Assembly (NCBI GenBank): GCA_044227505.1
Contig: JBGAWP010000008.1
Location: 30,805 to 94,804 of the forward strand
Direction: 5' to 3'
Origin: UBA7236 sp044227505
GTDB taxonomy: Bacteria > Bacteroidota > Bacteroidia > Chitinophagales > BACL12
Length of the DNA stretch: 64,000 nucleotides
Shown: positions 8,613 through 16,753 of the stretch, in pieces
How positions within the stretch are numbered: the first letter of the stretch is position 1
Layout of the letters: each line of letters opens with the position of its first letter
Made by a program: the position numbers and the translations under genes
The notes under the pieces: model-generated
The model's input: only the letters and a program-made list of their open reading frames with translations
Database searches by the model: none
Told to the model about the DNA's origin: nothing

Positions 8613-9356
8613 TTGCCCTCTTCACTTATCGTCATACCTACTTATAATGAACAGGCAAATATTGCCGAAATGGTTCATGCTGTTTTGAGTTTACCGGAAC
8701 AATTGCATGTGCTGATAATTGACGATAATTCGCCTGACGGAACAGCTAAGGAAGTGGAACAATTAATTAATAAATATCCCGGAAGATTATTTCTGCAAAC
8801 AAGACCAGGTAAACTTGGTTTGGGCACTGCATATATAGCTGGTTTTAAATGGGCATTAAAAAACAATTATGAATTTATTGTGGAGATGGATGCTGATTTT
8901 TCACATAAACCATCTGACCTTCCAAGATTATTACAAGCATGCCAAAATGGCGCTGATGTTGTGATAGGTTCACGGTATGTAAAAAACGGAAATGTGGAGG
9001 ACTGGCCATTAAACAGAATATTATTATCCAAAGGTGCTTCCCTTTATGTAAGAATGATAACAGGTATGCCGGTTAAAGATACTACGGCCGGATTTGTTTG
9101 CTATAAAAAGAAGGTGCTCGAAACTATTGACCTCGATAAAATAAAATTTATTGGTTATGCATTTCAGATCGAACTGAAATTTGCTGCATGGAAATGTGGC
9201 TTCACATTATTGGAATTACCGATTACCTTTAAAGATCGTGAAAAGGGAATTTCAAAAATGAGCAGTGGAATTTTTAAGGAAGCGGTATACGGTGTGATAA
9301 AAATGAAGTGGAAAAGTTTTGGAAATTCCTATAAAAAACAAATCGCACATGAATAA
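8613..9356 (+). CDS. Polyprenol monophosphomannose synthase-like GT2 glycosyltransferase
   Basis: The 247-residue single-domain GT2 enzyme of the DPM1 type transfers a sugar from a nucleotide donor to polyprenyl phosphate at the inner membrane face. Motifs are IVIPTYNE, IIDDNSPDGTA, RPGKLGLGTAY, EMDADFSH (the DxD-like metal site), VIGSRYVKNG and KDTTAGF. There is no transmembrane segment, as in bacterial stand-alone forms. The start must be TTG at 8613: the conserved IPTYNE begins six residues later, and no ATG or GTG lies between the previous stop and this motif. It starts 2 bp after the exonuclease stop and its 3' end overlaps corA by 8 bp, so translation is probably coupled. Confidence 0.9.
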   Translation: MPSSLIVIPTYNEQANIAEMVHAVLSLPEQLHVLIIDDNSPDGTAKEVEQLINKYPGRLFLQTRPGKLGLGTAYIAGFKWALKNNYEFIVEMDADFSHKPSDLPRLLQACQNGADVVIGSRYVKNGNVEDWPLNRILLSKGASLYVRMITGMPVKDTTAGFVCYKKKVLETIDLDKIKFIGYAFQIELKFAAWKCGFTLLELPITFKDREKGISKMSSGIFKEAVYGVIKMKWKSFGNSYKKQIAHE

Positions 9357-10443
9357 GGCTACCAAAAAACCGGTTACCGGGCGTTTAAAAAAAAATATTC
9401 ATCGCCATAAATCCGGATTGCCTCCAGGAACTCCCGTTTATACGGGAAGTAAACGCGATACTGAATTCAGCGTTAGCATTATCAATTTTAATGAAACAAG
9501 TTTTACGGAAGAAAATTTTTCGATCGGGGATAATTATCTCGTAAAACCACCAAAAGATTTTGTTTCCTGGATAAATATAAACGGATTACATAATGAAAAA
9601 ATAATTGCCGAGATTGGGGCTTTTTATAAACTTCACAATCTGATTCAGGAAGATATTCTCAATGTATTTCAATTACCAAAAGTGGATGAATACACGGAGG
9701 ATGATATCATTTATGTAACCCTAAATGAATTTTATTTTGAAGCCGATAAATTACAACGGGATCAGATAAGCATTATTCTCGGCTCAGGATTTGTATTAAC
9801 CTTTCAGGAAGATGAAGGTGATTATTTTGAGGTTTTGCGCGACAGAATACGAACCGGAAAAGGAAGAATGCGCAAAAAAGGTTCTGATTATCTAATGTAT
9901 GCATTAATAGATGCAATAGTTGACAGTTATTTTATTGTTCTTGATCACTATTCATCAGAACTTGACAAAATTGAGAACAATATTTTTGTTCAGAAAAATA
10001 AAAATCATTTGACCGACATTCATAATATCAGCAAAGATTTTATTTACTTACGACGAAGCATAGCTCCCCTTCGGGAAGTGATCTTTAAATTGATGAAGGA
10101 AGACATTATATTAATAGAACCAGATTCTAAACATTTCCTTCGCGATTTACAGGATCATGTTAACCAGGTAGTGAACCAGATCGATACCGACCGCGAATAT
10201 CTGGCCGGACTTGTACAAACAAATATGGCAAATATGAACAGTCATATGAATGAGATAATCAAGGTGCTGACCTTGATTTCGGCCATTTTTATCCCTTTAA
10301 CTTTCCTTGTTGGTGTTTATGGCATGAACTTTGAAAATCTGCCAGAACTCACATGGCAATATGGTTATGCTGGGGTTTGGGCTGTTATGATCATCATTAC
10401 GATCATTCAGTTCATTATTTATAAGAAAAAAAAGTGGTTATAA
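9349..10443 (+). CDS. corA: Magnesium/cobalt transporter CorA
   Basis: Pentameric divalent-cation channel of the inner membrane. The 364-residue product has the long cytoplasmic N-terminal domain, a coiled stalk helix and two C-terminal membrane segments. The signature GMN is present in VYGMNFENLPELTW between the membrane segments, and the basic C-terminus (KKKKWL) is typical. The open frame reaches back to 9319, but the ATG at 9349, overlapping the preceding stop by 8 bases, gives a sensible basic N-terminus (MNKATKKPVTG). Last gene of the mpl-exonuclease-GT2 run. Confidence 0.95.
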   Translation: MNKATKKPVTGRLKKNIHRHKSGLPPGTPVYTGSKRDTEFSVSIINFNETSFTEENFSIGDNYLVKPPKDFVSWININGLHNEKIIAEIGAFYKLHNLIQEDILNVFQLPKVDEYTEDDIIYVTLNEFYFEADKLQRDQISIILGSGFVLTFQEDEGDYFEVLRDRIRTGKGRMRKKGSDYLMYALIDAIVDSYFIVLDHYSSELDKIENNIFVQKNKNHLTDIHNISKDFIYLRRSIAPLREVIFKLMKEDIILIEPDSKHFLRDLQDHVNQVVNQIDTDREYLAGLVQTNMANMNSHMNEIIKVLTLISAIFIPLTFLVGVYGMNFENLPELTWQYGYAGVWAVMIIITIIQFIIYKKKKWL

Positions 10444-10473
10444 CACATTCATTTATTACTTAATTTTACAATT

Positions 10474-11265
10474 ATGAAAAAACTTACACTCTCTGTTGTT
10501 TTTGTATGCACAGCCTTTTCTCTCATGGCACAAACCACACACCCTGTTAAGAATTCGGCGGTGTTTTTCGGTCTGAATTTCGATCTTGGTATTCCTATGA
10601 ACGATTTTAAGACCTATAACGATGAAGTAGCTGTTGGCGGTGGATTTAATTTGTTTTTCCAACCTTCGGTTAAAATTCCGGTTTTAGTAGGTTTTGACCT
10701 GGCATTTATGAATAACGGTTTTAAAACCGAGGACAAAACCCTCACGGCAGATATTGTTGTTGATGGTGTTATCATTGATCAGTTGTTGTTTCCCATGCGC
10801 ATCGAAACTTCCAATATGATTTCTACCGGTCATTTGAATTTACGTGTTCAGTCGCCTACCAAATTTTTTAAACCTTATATAGATGGAATTATAGGATTTA
10901 ATAATTTTTCAACTACCACTTCTATTTATGATGAATCGGAAGAATATTATTTGAGTGAAGAGGATAATCCGCTGATCACCAGTTCAAAACAGAATTCCGA
11001 TTGGACCTTTAGTTATGGTGGCGCTGCAGGCCTGATGATAGAATTGAATGAAAATATGCTAATTGACCTTAGGGTTGCCTATTCCCTAGGCGGAAATGCG
11101 TCTTACTTTGTAGAAGATGATATAGATGAGTGGGAAGTGGTTTTTAATACCATACCTACAACTCAGGAAGATGTAGATGAGGAAGATATTTCAATCGCTG
11201 CCTTTCCAAAAGAATCAAAAACAGATATGATATTGGGCTCGGTTGGTATTACTTTCAAATTCTGA
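10474..11265 (+). CDS. Outer-membrane beta-barrel protein of unknown function
   Basis: 263 residues with a signal peptide (MKKLTLSVVFVCTAFSLMAQ). The remainder resembles the small porin-family barrels common in Bacteroidota: FFGLNFDLGIPM near the start, SYGGAAGLMIELNENMLIDLRVAYSL in the second half (strand-rich, ending ILGSVGITFKF with a terminal aromatic). Two acidic loops (around residues 150-165 and 205-245) may face outside. No enzyme motif. It stands alone, followed by a terminator. Confidence 0.7.
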   Translation: MKKLTLSVVFVCTAFSLMAQTTHPVKNSAVFFGLNFDLGIPMNDFKTYNDEVAVGGGFNLFFQPSVKIPVLVGFDLAFMNNGFKTEDKTLTADIVVDGVIIDQLLFPMRIETSNMISTGHLNLRVQSPTKFFKPYIDGIIGFNNFSTTTSIYDESEEYYLSEEDNPLITSSKQNSDWTFSYGGAAGLMIELNENMLIDLRVAYSLGGNASYFVEDDIDEWEVVFNTIPTTQEDVDEEDISIAAFPKESKTDMILGSVGITFKF

Positions 11266-11286
11266 CAATACCATGATATTTACAGA

Positions 11287-11316
11287 AAGGCTGCCTAAAG
11301 AGGTGGCCTTTTTTAT
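11287..11316 (+). terminator. Terminator after the beta-barrel gene
   Basis: Imperfect 10-bp stem AAGGCTGCCT / AGGTGGCCTT with a 4-base loop followed by TTTTTT, 22 bases after the stop codon. Confidence 0.7.
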
Positions 11317-11379
11317 TAAAATTGCCCTCTAATTACATCTATACCAATATATTAAGTAGATTCGTTAGAAGATTACAAC

Positions 11380-12006
11380 ATGATAACGAGCAAACACCCG
11401 GCTACAAGAAATTTGAATATTGTTTATACAATTATTGTTGTATTGTGTCTGGCAATTGCATTATTTATTTTACAAGCGCTGAATTTAGTTTTTCCCGATG
11501 CATCAAAATATCAGGTAGGAACTCCAATTGATTCATTAAATCACGTGGTAGTTTATTATAACGGAGAAACATCCAATGTAACTGCAAGAAATATTTCTAA
11601 GGATGGATATAATATCGGATTACAATGGCAATGTGTTGAATTTGTAAAAAGATATTATTACGAACACTTTAATCATGTAATGCCAAATCCCGGTGGCAAT
11701 GCAAAAGATATTTTCGACCATAAACTTCCGGATGCATCCTATAATGAAAAAAGAGATCTTGTTCAATATTCAAATCCGAGTTTAAAAAAACCTGCTGTTG
11801 ATGATATTTTAGTTTTTGACGGACATATTGGAAATAAGTACGGGCATATCGCAATAATTTCTGCGGTATATGAAAATAAAATTGAGATCATTTCCCAAAA
11901 CGCAGGCCCTGATTCACCAAGCAGGGAAGAATTGAAATTGGTTTTAATAAATGGAAAATGGAAGGTGATGAATAGAAGGGTGCTTGGTTGGATGAGGATT
12001 GAGTAA
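11380..12006 (+). CDS. Membrane-anchored CHAP-domain amidase/peptidase
   Basis: The 208-residue protein has one N-terminal membrane segment (about residues 13-33, TIIVVLCLAIALFILQAL) and a CHAP domain outside. The CHAP cysteine is in LQWQCVEFVKRYY and the histidine in KYGHIAIISAV, followed by SQNAG. Such enzymes cut peptide or amide bonds in peptidoglycan, or glutathionylspermidine-type substrates; the LQWQCVEF start is shared with the latter group. The substrate cannot be decided from sequence. Convergent with the DUF4252 pair; a low-complexity stretch lies between. Confidence 0.8.
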   Translation: MITSKHPATRNLNIVYTIIVVLCLAIALFILQALNLVFPDASKYQVGTPIDSLNHVVVYYNGETSNVTARNISKDGYNIGLQWQCVEFVKRYYYEHFNHVMPNPGGNAKDIFDHKLPDASYNEKRDLVQYSNPSLKKPAVDDILVFDGHIGNKYGHIAIISAVYENKIEIISQNAGPDSPSREELKLVLINGKWKVMNRRVLGWMRIE

Positions 12007-12008
12007 AA

Positions 12009-12130
12009 AGATTCGAAGGGAGAAGATTCGAACCTGACTGCCGGCAGGGGGTAGGGTTCTAGGGATCTAAGGAAGTAGGGGTTGGTAAAGGTTGAAAAAG
12101 GGCGCGGATCTAGTGTCCCCACAGTGTCAA
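12009..12130. repeat. Low-complexity intergenic island with GATTCGAAGGG and CCTGACTGCCGGCAGG phrases
   Basis: The stretch holds two copies of the phrase GATTCGAA, which is expanded at 29164-29300, and the palindrome CCTGACTGCCGGCAGG at 12033-12048, which belongs to the family also seen at 24344, 24589 and 35916. No gene is seen in 12007-12262. Confidence 0.6.
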
Positions 12131-12190
12131 CTCACGCAAATAAAAAATCAATTAAGTCCGTGAGCGACTGTAGGGATAGTTAGTGTTCAT

Positions 12191-12224
12191 AAAAAAAAAC
12201 CGCAGACACTCCTATCTGCGGTTT
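12191..12224 (-). terminator. Terminator of the DUF4252 gene pair
   Basis: Perfect 10-bp stem AAACCGCAGA / TCTGCGGTTT with an 8-base loop. On the minus strand it is followed by a run of T (the A run at 12191-12199). Confidence 0.8.
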
Positions 12225-12262
12225 GGGAAGCTTATTGCTTCGGTCTATGAATAGTATTCAGT

Positions 12263-12760
12263 TTAATTAGCTGCTAACTCGTTGGTGAGCTTTGTAATAT
12301 CTTCCAGGGATAATCTGCAATGCATTTTTACATAAACAAATGTTTCACCGGGTTCATCTACTAATACCACTAATCGTTTTATTTTTCCGCGTTTGTTTTC
12401 ACGAATACTTAAGTTAACATTCGCATCTTCACTTTTTACACTAACCAGTTCTTCGAAATTGTGTTTTTCCATTCTGTTTAATTTGCGTGTCATCTTTTTA
12501 TCGGACTTATCACTATAATATTCTCCTTCGCGAATGGAAACTGTGATACCACCAAATTTGCGCATTAGTTCAACTGCTGCTGCCTCCTCTCCTTCCACAT
12601 GATCTTCCGCAATTTCAGCAACCATTTTTACAAGAAATCCGGGTATCCATAAATTTAATTTAGTGGAATTATCGTCAAATTTCGGAGCTTCTGATGCAAA
12701 TGTTTTACCGGAAAATGTCATCAGCAATAAAACCGGTAATAGTAGTAGTAGCTTTTTCAT
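12263..12760 (-). CDS. DUF4252 family secreted protein
   Basis: 165 residues with a signal peptide (MKKLLLLLPVLLLMTFSGKTFA). The mature part has the DUF4252 pattern: an early helical region (LVKMVAEIAED), GGITVSIREGEYY, an MEKHNFEELVSVKSEDANV segment and the C-terminal strands LVVLVDEPGETFVYVKMHCRLSLEDI. The family is confined largely to Bacteroidota and has no known activity. It is a paralogue of the gene at 12788-13318, 27 bp upstream, and both share the same length and layout, so this is a tandem duplication and probably one transcript ending at 12191-12224. Confidence 0.8.
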   Translation of the reverse strand: MKKLLLLLPVLLLMTFSGKTFASEAPKFDDNSTKLNLWIPGFLVKMVAEIAEDHVEGEEAAAVELMRKFGGITVSIREGEYYSDKSDKKMTRKLNRMEKHNFEELVSVKSEDANVNLSIRENKRGKIKRLVVLVDEPGETFVYVKMHCRLSLEDITKLTNELAAN

Positions 12761-12787
12761 ATCTTTTTTTGTTTTAGTAAAAACGAA

Positions 12788-13318
12788 TTATTTTTTATCG
12801 TCTAAATTTTCCAATTCGTCAAGTCCCTCGATATTAATATCTTGTAATTTAGACAATTTGGAAATTTTTTCTACGTCGATAGTTCCAAATAAACTCACCA
12901 AAACAAATTCACCATCAGCATCACAAAGAATTAAAAGTTCGTTAATTACCTTGTCGGATTCCATTTTTCCTAAAATTCTAACTTTATCCAATTCAGAATT
13001 AACGGTCATTAGTTCTTCATAACTATTGAGTGCAAGCGTGGAAGAAATTTCGCGGTAATATTCACCGGATTTTGTGTTTCCTTCTTCATTTTCATATACC
13101 AATACTTTAATTCCTTTTAATCCGTCAACCACCGATTGCAGCTCTACATCCTCTGATGCAGCAGAAGCAACGAGGGAGAATAATTTTTCAGAAACATTTA
13201 CGGAGGTGAATCCCGGTTTTCCTTCATATTTTTGAAAGAACTGATCTATTTGAGTTGCCTGTGCGAAGGTTGCAAATGAAGCACCTATTGCGATTAGAAC
13301 AAGTAATACCTTTTTCAT
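12788..13318 (-). CDS. DUF4252 family secreted protein
   Basis: 176 residues with a signal peptide (MKKVLLVLIAIGASFATFAQ). DUF4252 features: FFQKYEGKPGFTSVNVSEKLF at the mature start, GLKGIKVLVYENEE in the middle, SYEELMTVNSELDKVRIL, then LLILCDADGEFVLVSLFGTIDVEKI. It matches the family consensus better than its downstream paralogue and ends in a short acidic tail (LDELENLDDKK). First gene of the pair. Function unknown; likely periplasmic or surface-exposed. Confidence 0.82.
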   Translation of the reverse strand: MKKVLLVLIAIGASFATFAQATQIDQFFQKYEGKPGFTSVNVSEKLFSLVASAASEDVELQSVVDGLKGIKVLVYENEEGNTKSGEYYREISSTLALNSYEELMTVNSELDKVRILGKMESDKVINELLILCDADGEFVLVSLFGTIDVEKISKLSKLQDINIEGLDELENLDDKK

Positions 13319-13461
13319 AATGTTAATTTTTGGGTTGAATTAATTGATTTACCAGCACAAGGCGATTGGGCCATGCAAAAAGTTACAGCAGGTATTAAAA
13401 AAAATTTGAAATTGAGGCAAAAGCGCCTGCCAATGGGTATCTGGGCTGAATTAATGCAGTA

Positions 13462-13935
13462 TCACTTCTTATCCCTGATGAACAGAACAAATAAAACAGT
13501 CTGGTAATAGAGGTTGTCGAACCTTACCTGGAGGTTGACAGGAGCTTTTGTTAGGTCTGTATACAATATAGGTAAATTTTTGAGGTCTTTTATTTTTCCT
13601 TCCAGACTATAAATAAATTTATCGGCATTCCAACCAATATATTTTTCCTGACTTTTATTCAGGATAAACTGTTTTTCCAATTTTTTATTGTGATCCAGTA
13701 ATTTATCGAAATTATAATTTTGTTTATAGGCCTCTCCAATGGAAGTAAGTTGAAGACCATCAATAATAGCTTTAATATTTACACCTTCTTTATCGCGGTG
13801 TTCCAGTAATTTTAAATTATCGCGTAATTCGCGGAGGATATTATTTTTAATAATGTCCTTAGATTTCGATCGGTCGGATAGAAAAGTAAAAAGTTCCTTT
13901 AGGGTACCAATACCTGTTTGCAGATAATCGCTCAT
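13462..13935 (-). CDS. Cytoplasmic helical protein of unknown function
   Basis: 157 residues without signal peptide or membrane segment. It is rich in lysine, asparagine and leucine and looks helical (NNILRELRDNLKLLEHRDK, then YNFDKLLDHNKKLEKQF). No motif of a known family is recognised. It lies between the DUF4252 pair and the NlpC/P60-SET group on the same strand; gaps of 41 bp upstream and 143 bp downstream leave the transcript boundaries open. Confidence 0.55.
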   Translation of the reverse strand: MSDYLQTGIGTLKELFTFLSDRSKSKDIIKNNILRELRDNLKLLEHRDKEGVNIKAIIDGLQLTSIGEAYKQNYNFDKLLDHNKKLEKQFILNKSQEKYIGWNADKFIYSLEGKIKDLKNLPILYTDLTKAPVNLQVRFDNLYYQTVLFVLFIRDKK

Positions 13936-13976
13936 ACTAAATATTTGATCCGACCAAAATAGGCAGAATAAACTGT

Positions 13977-14510
13977 TTAGTCAAAATTAATCACTCTCCT
14001 GATCTCTAAAAATCGTTTGTAGTAATATTTTTCCTGTGTCTCATTACTTATGCGCACACCTCCGGTTTCCGGAGAGGAAGTATGAATAAAGGAGAATCCG
14101 GATTTTTCATCGTAGGATAATACAATTCCAACATGAGCAGGCTCACCTCCCTCCGTTTCTGTTCCGGCAAAAAGAATAAGATCACCGGGTCTTGCTTCAT
14201 TATATGGCACAGGGTATCCCGCATCAAATTGTTGGCCTGATGTTCGCGGCAAATTGATGCCGAAGTTTTTATATACGTAACAAATAAATCCGGAGCAATC
14301 GAACCCGGAATCCGGGCTGTTTCCTCCCCACTTGTAAGGAACCCCCATAAAGGTTTTAGCATAGTTGATTATGCTGTCGGAAATTACAACTGATTTAATT
14401 TCCCCAGAATCTATAACAGGTTTATCTATCCACCATGGATTTAATTGAGCAAAAACCAGATGAACAGATAAACAAAGAACAACCGTGAGGATGTACTTTT
14501 TAAATAACAT
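13977..14510 (-). CDS. NlpC/P60 family cell-wall hydrolase
   Basis: The 177-residue secreted cysteine peptidase of the C40 family cleaves peptide stems of peptidoglycan, typically the D-gamma-glutamyl-DAP bond. The signal peptide is MLFKKYILTVVLCLSVHLVF(AQ). The catalytic Cys is in FDCSGFICYVYK, the His in EPAHVGIVLSY, and a polar third residue follows in FSFIHTSSPETGGV; the usual GVPYKWGGNSPDSG segment precedes the Cys. The open frame extends to 14582 inside the SET gene, but the signal peptide starts at the ATG at 14510, one base after the SET stop codon, so the two genes are probably translated in tandem. Confidence 0.88.
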   Translation of the reverse strand: MLFKKYILTVVLCLSVHLVFAQLNPWWIDKPVIDSGEIKSVVISDSIINYAKTFMGVPYKWGGNSPDSGFDCSGFICYVYKNFGINLPRTSGQQFDAGYPVPYNEARPGDLILFAGTETEGGEPAHVGIVLSYDEKSGFSFIHTSSPETGGVRISNETQEKYYYKRFLEIRRVINFD

Positions 14511-14511
14511 A

Positions 14512-14976
14512 TTAACTGTGTTGCTTTTTATTTTTGATCTTGTCACGTTCCCACCAAACAGGCGTGTCATCATCCGGATCAAGATTATAATTCACTGTAA
14601 TTTCTTCCCCGGGTAAAATATCTTTCACCGCTTCAAATTCCAGAATATTCAGGTCGAAATCGGGATTATATTTTGCATTTGGCGTATAGGAATGATTGTA
14701 TAATGAACCAAATCCCAAAGCCAAAGCTCCCTTTCTTCCACTTTTCCCCCATTCGAAATAATATTCATAAATAAACGTATCGTTGATGGCATTTCTGTCC
14801 TTTTCACTGAATACGATCATTGGAGCTATTTCAATTACTGTACCTTTTTTTATTTTCTTAGAAGTAAATACGGCTCTTCCTCTGTCAGGCGTAAGTGCAA
14901 CAAATAAATGTTCCGGTAAAAATGGTGTCAGGGTCTTTATGTGTAATTCTGATTTCTTATTCGTTTTTTTTGACAT
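14512..14976 (-). CDS. SET-domain protein-lysine methyltransferase
   Basis: 154 residues forming an almost bare SET domain, which transfers methyl groups from S-adenosylmethionine to protein lysines. Visible landmarks are GRAVFTSKKIKKGTVIE (N-terminal strand pair), LYNHSYTPNA (the NHS pseudoknot motif) and PGEEITVNYN (the ELTxDY-like motif with the catalytic Tyr). There is no pre-SET or post-SET cysteine cluster. Bacterial SET proteins have been shown to modify histone-like or ribosomal proteins; the target here is unknown. Its upstream neighbour, 10 bp away, is a small lysine-rich protein, a possible substrate by context only. NlpC/P60 follows directly. Confidence 0.85.
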   Translation of the reverse strand: MSKKTNKKSELHIKTLTPFLPEHLFVALTPDRGRAVFTSKKIKKGTVIEIAPMIVFSEKDRNAINDTFIYEYYFEWGKSGRKGALALGFGSLYNHSYTPNAKYNPDFDLNILEFEAVKDILPGEEITVNYNLDPDDDTPVWWERDKIKNKKQHS

Positions 14977-14986
14977 CCCGAAAGTA

Positions 14987-15241
14987 TTATTTAGAATTTA
15001 AAACTTTATTAACGCCATCTTTGAATTCGGCAAATAATTGTTTGAAATGTGCCTTTTTTGCACTGCGACCTTCTACTTTTTTTGCCTTATTGATTTTGGA
15101 AATTGCCTGATCATGCAAAGCAAAAATTTGTTCTGCTTTTTGGTCAAAATTTTTATCTGTTGTTCCACCATGAACAACCAATTCTTCAATTGCATCTCCA
15201 ATTTCATATTGGATACGGCGTTTAGCACTGCGTTTACTCAT
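14987..15241 (-). CDS. Small basic protein of unknown function
   Basis: 84 residues from the ATG at 15241 (MSKRSAKRRIQYEIGDAIEE). An upstream in-frame start at 15259 would run through the promoter and is rejected. The protein holds 14 lysines and 4 arginines against 11 acidic residues. The N-terminal SKRSAKRR and a central KINKAKKVEGRSAKKAHFK are patches that could bind nucleic acid. Predicted mostly helical. No family recognised. It is the first gene of the minus-strand run with the SET methyltransferase (10 bp downstream), and diverges from ybaB through a shared promoter region. Confidence 0.65.
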   Translation of the reverse strand: MSKRSAKRRIQYEIGDAIEELVVHGGTTDKNFDQKAEQIFALHDQAISKINKAKKVEGRSAKKAHFKQLFAEFKDGVNKVLNSK

Positions 15242-15248
15242 ATAATAA

Positions 15249-15291
15249 TTTTGGCGCAAAGTTAAGCAATCCCGCTATCTTTGCACAAAAA
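15249..15291. promoter_or_regulatory. Bidirectional promoter between the small basic protein gene and ybaB
   Basis: Plus strand: TTTG at 15250-15253 and TATCTTTG at 15276-15283. Minus strand: TAACTTTG (CAAAGTTA at 15257-15264) with a TTTG-type box about 21 bases upstream. The block is a quasi-palindrome, so both genes read matching Bacteroidota-type -33/-7 boxes. Spacers of 21-22 bases are slightly long against the usual 19-20. Confidence 0.55.
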
Positions 15292-15302
15292 ATATACAAG
15301 TT

Positions 15303-15614
15303 ATGTTCGACATGAAAAAAGCCATGGAAATGAAAAAAAGGATGGATGAAATACAGGCCAGACTTGATCTTATTAGCGTGGAAGGTGAATCCGGTGACGG
15401 GAAATACAAGGTTTTGGTAACTGTAACCGGCACGAAAAGAGTTAAACATATCTCCATAAGCGACGAATTAATGCAAAGTGGTGATAAGGAACATCTGGAA
15501 GATCTGCTGTTGATCGCCATCGAAAGGGCCATGGAAAAGGCACAAAATGTTTCGGAGGCAGAAGCGAGATCGGCAGCAATGGGTGGCGGATTATCAGGTT
15601 TGTTTGGAATGTGA
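15303..15614 (+). CDS. ybaB: YbaB/EbfC family nucleoid-associated protein
   Basis: 103 residues, the usual size. The family forms tweezer-like dimers that bind DNA. Visible are an N-terminal helix (MKKAMEMKKRMDEIQARL), the central sheet with GDGKYKVLVTVTGTKRVKHISIS, and the C-terminal helix with LLLIAIERAMEKAQNVSEAEA ending in a GGGLSGLFGM tail. The next gene is convergent and its stop codon abuts this one (TGATCA at 15612-15617). The usual recR or dnaX neighbour is absent. Confidence 0.9.
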   Translation: MFDMKKAMEMKKRMDEIQARLDLISVEGESGDGKYKVLVTVTGTKRVKHISISDELMQSGDKEHLEDLLLIAIERAMEKAQNVSEAEARSAAMGGGLSGLFGM

Positions 15615-16673
15615 TCACGTTTCGGCAGTGATCTTAAAAATTGCTGTGCGAACTCGGTTTCCAATAGCATCCTTTAAAATCAGCTTACCGGCTTCAGGTT
15701 GCTGAAATACCTGAGCGATATTTCTGATCTCTCCAATTGGTATATTTAAGGAGATACATTTATTTTTAAATTCCTCACTTTTAAAGCGGAGAAAATTATC
15801 CTTAATTAAATCCAATAAAATAGTTCGATGAATTACTCTTGCGAAGTTTGTATTAAATCTATCATCCTTGGTCAGGTCTTCCCGACCAATTAATTTGCAT
15901 AATAAATTAAATTGTTTATCAGTGCCTATTGCAAGAACAAATTCAATTCCATCTCCGGTAGTAATTATTTCCCCATAAGGGGCAATATTAGGATGTAATG
16001 AACCTGTGCGCTGCGGAATTATTCCTGTATTTAAATAATTGGATGCCTGATTTGCAAGCGAGGCAACGGCTGCATCAAATAAAGACACCGAAACATAGGA
16101 ACCCTTTCCGGTTTTTAATTTATTGATATACGCAACCAAGATTCCCTCCTTCAATTGATGGGCAGCAAAAAGATCCACAATGGCAATGGGTATTTTCTGT
16201 GCTTGTGTTTCCGGCACACCATTCATGAACATCCAACCTGTTTCTGCCTGTAAAACAATATCATACGCAACTCTTGGATCATTTTCTCCAAACCCTGAAA
16301 TATTTCCATAAATGATATCTGGATTAATTTTTTTAATGGTATCATGATCCAATTGATACTTAATTGCATCATTCATTTTCCAATTACAGATAAGCACATC
16401 GGCCTCCTGAATAAGCAAATATATTTGTTGGAGATCTGTATTAGAGGAATAATCGAGAAAAATATGTTGTTTGTTCCAGTTCACCGCTGCAAAATAGGCT
16501 GAGGCCGGCAAATCAGGATCTTCGGAGGGCAATTTCCATTTTCTTGTTATATCGCCCTCTGTATTAGGGTTTTCCACTTTTATGACCTGAGCACCTAATT
16601 CAGCGAAAAACAACCCCACTGCAGGTCCGGCAAGCACTCCGGCCAATTCAATTACCTTAAGATCGCGCAACAT
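15615..16673 (-). CDS. Family III (CaiB/BaiF) CoA transferase
   Basis: 352 residues with the family III start (LRDLKVIELAGVLAGPAVGLFFAELGAQVIKVENP), ITRKW, the AYFAAVNWNKQ segment and VAYDIVLQAETGWM, in which the aspartate is the expected catalytic nucleophile forming a CoA thioester anhydride. Such enzymes move CoA between carboxylic acids; the substrate cannot be predicted. Slightly shorter than the ~400 residues typical of the family. It is transcribed toward ybaB with no space for a terminator between the two stop codons. Confidence 0.85.
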   Translation of the reverse strand: MLRDLKVIELAGVLAGPAVGLFFAELGAQVIKVENPNTEGDITRKWKLPSEDPDLPASAYFAAVNWNKQHIFLDYSSNTDLQQIYLLIQEADVLICNWKMNDAIKYQLDHDTIKKINPDIIYGNISGFGENDPRVAYDIVLQAETGWMFMNGVPETQAQKIPIAIVDLFAAHQLKEGILVAYINKLKTGKGSYVSVSLFDAAVASLANQASNYLNTGIIPQRTGSLHPNIAPYGEIITTGDGIEFVLAIGTDKQFNLLCKLIGREDLTKDDRFNTNFARVIHRTILLDLIKDNFLRFKSEEFKNKCISLNIPIGEIRNIAQVFQQPEAGKLILKDAIGNRVRTAIFKITAET

Positions 16674-16753
16674 GGAACAAAAATAGACAGATTATAAAAT
16701 ATGCATGCTAGGAATTCGTCAGAACTTTATAAACCTAAAATTGTTACTACATT

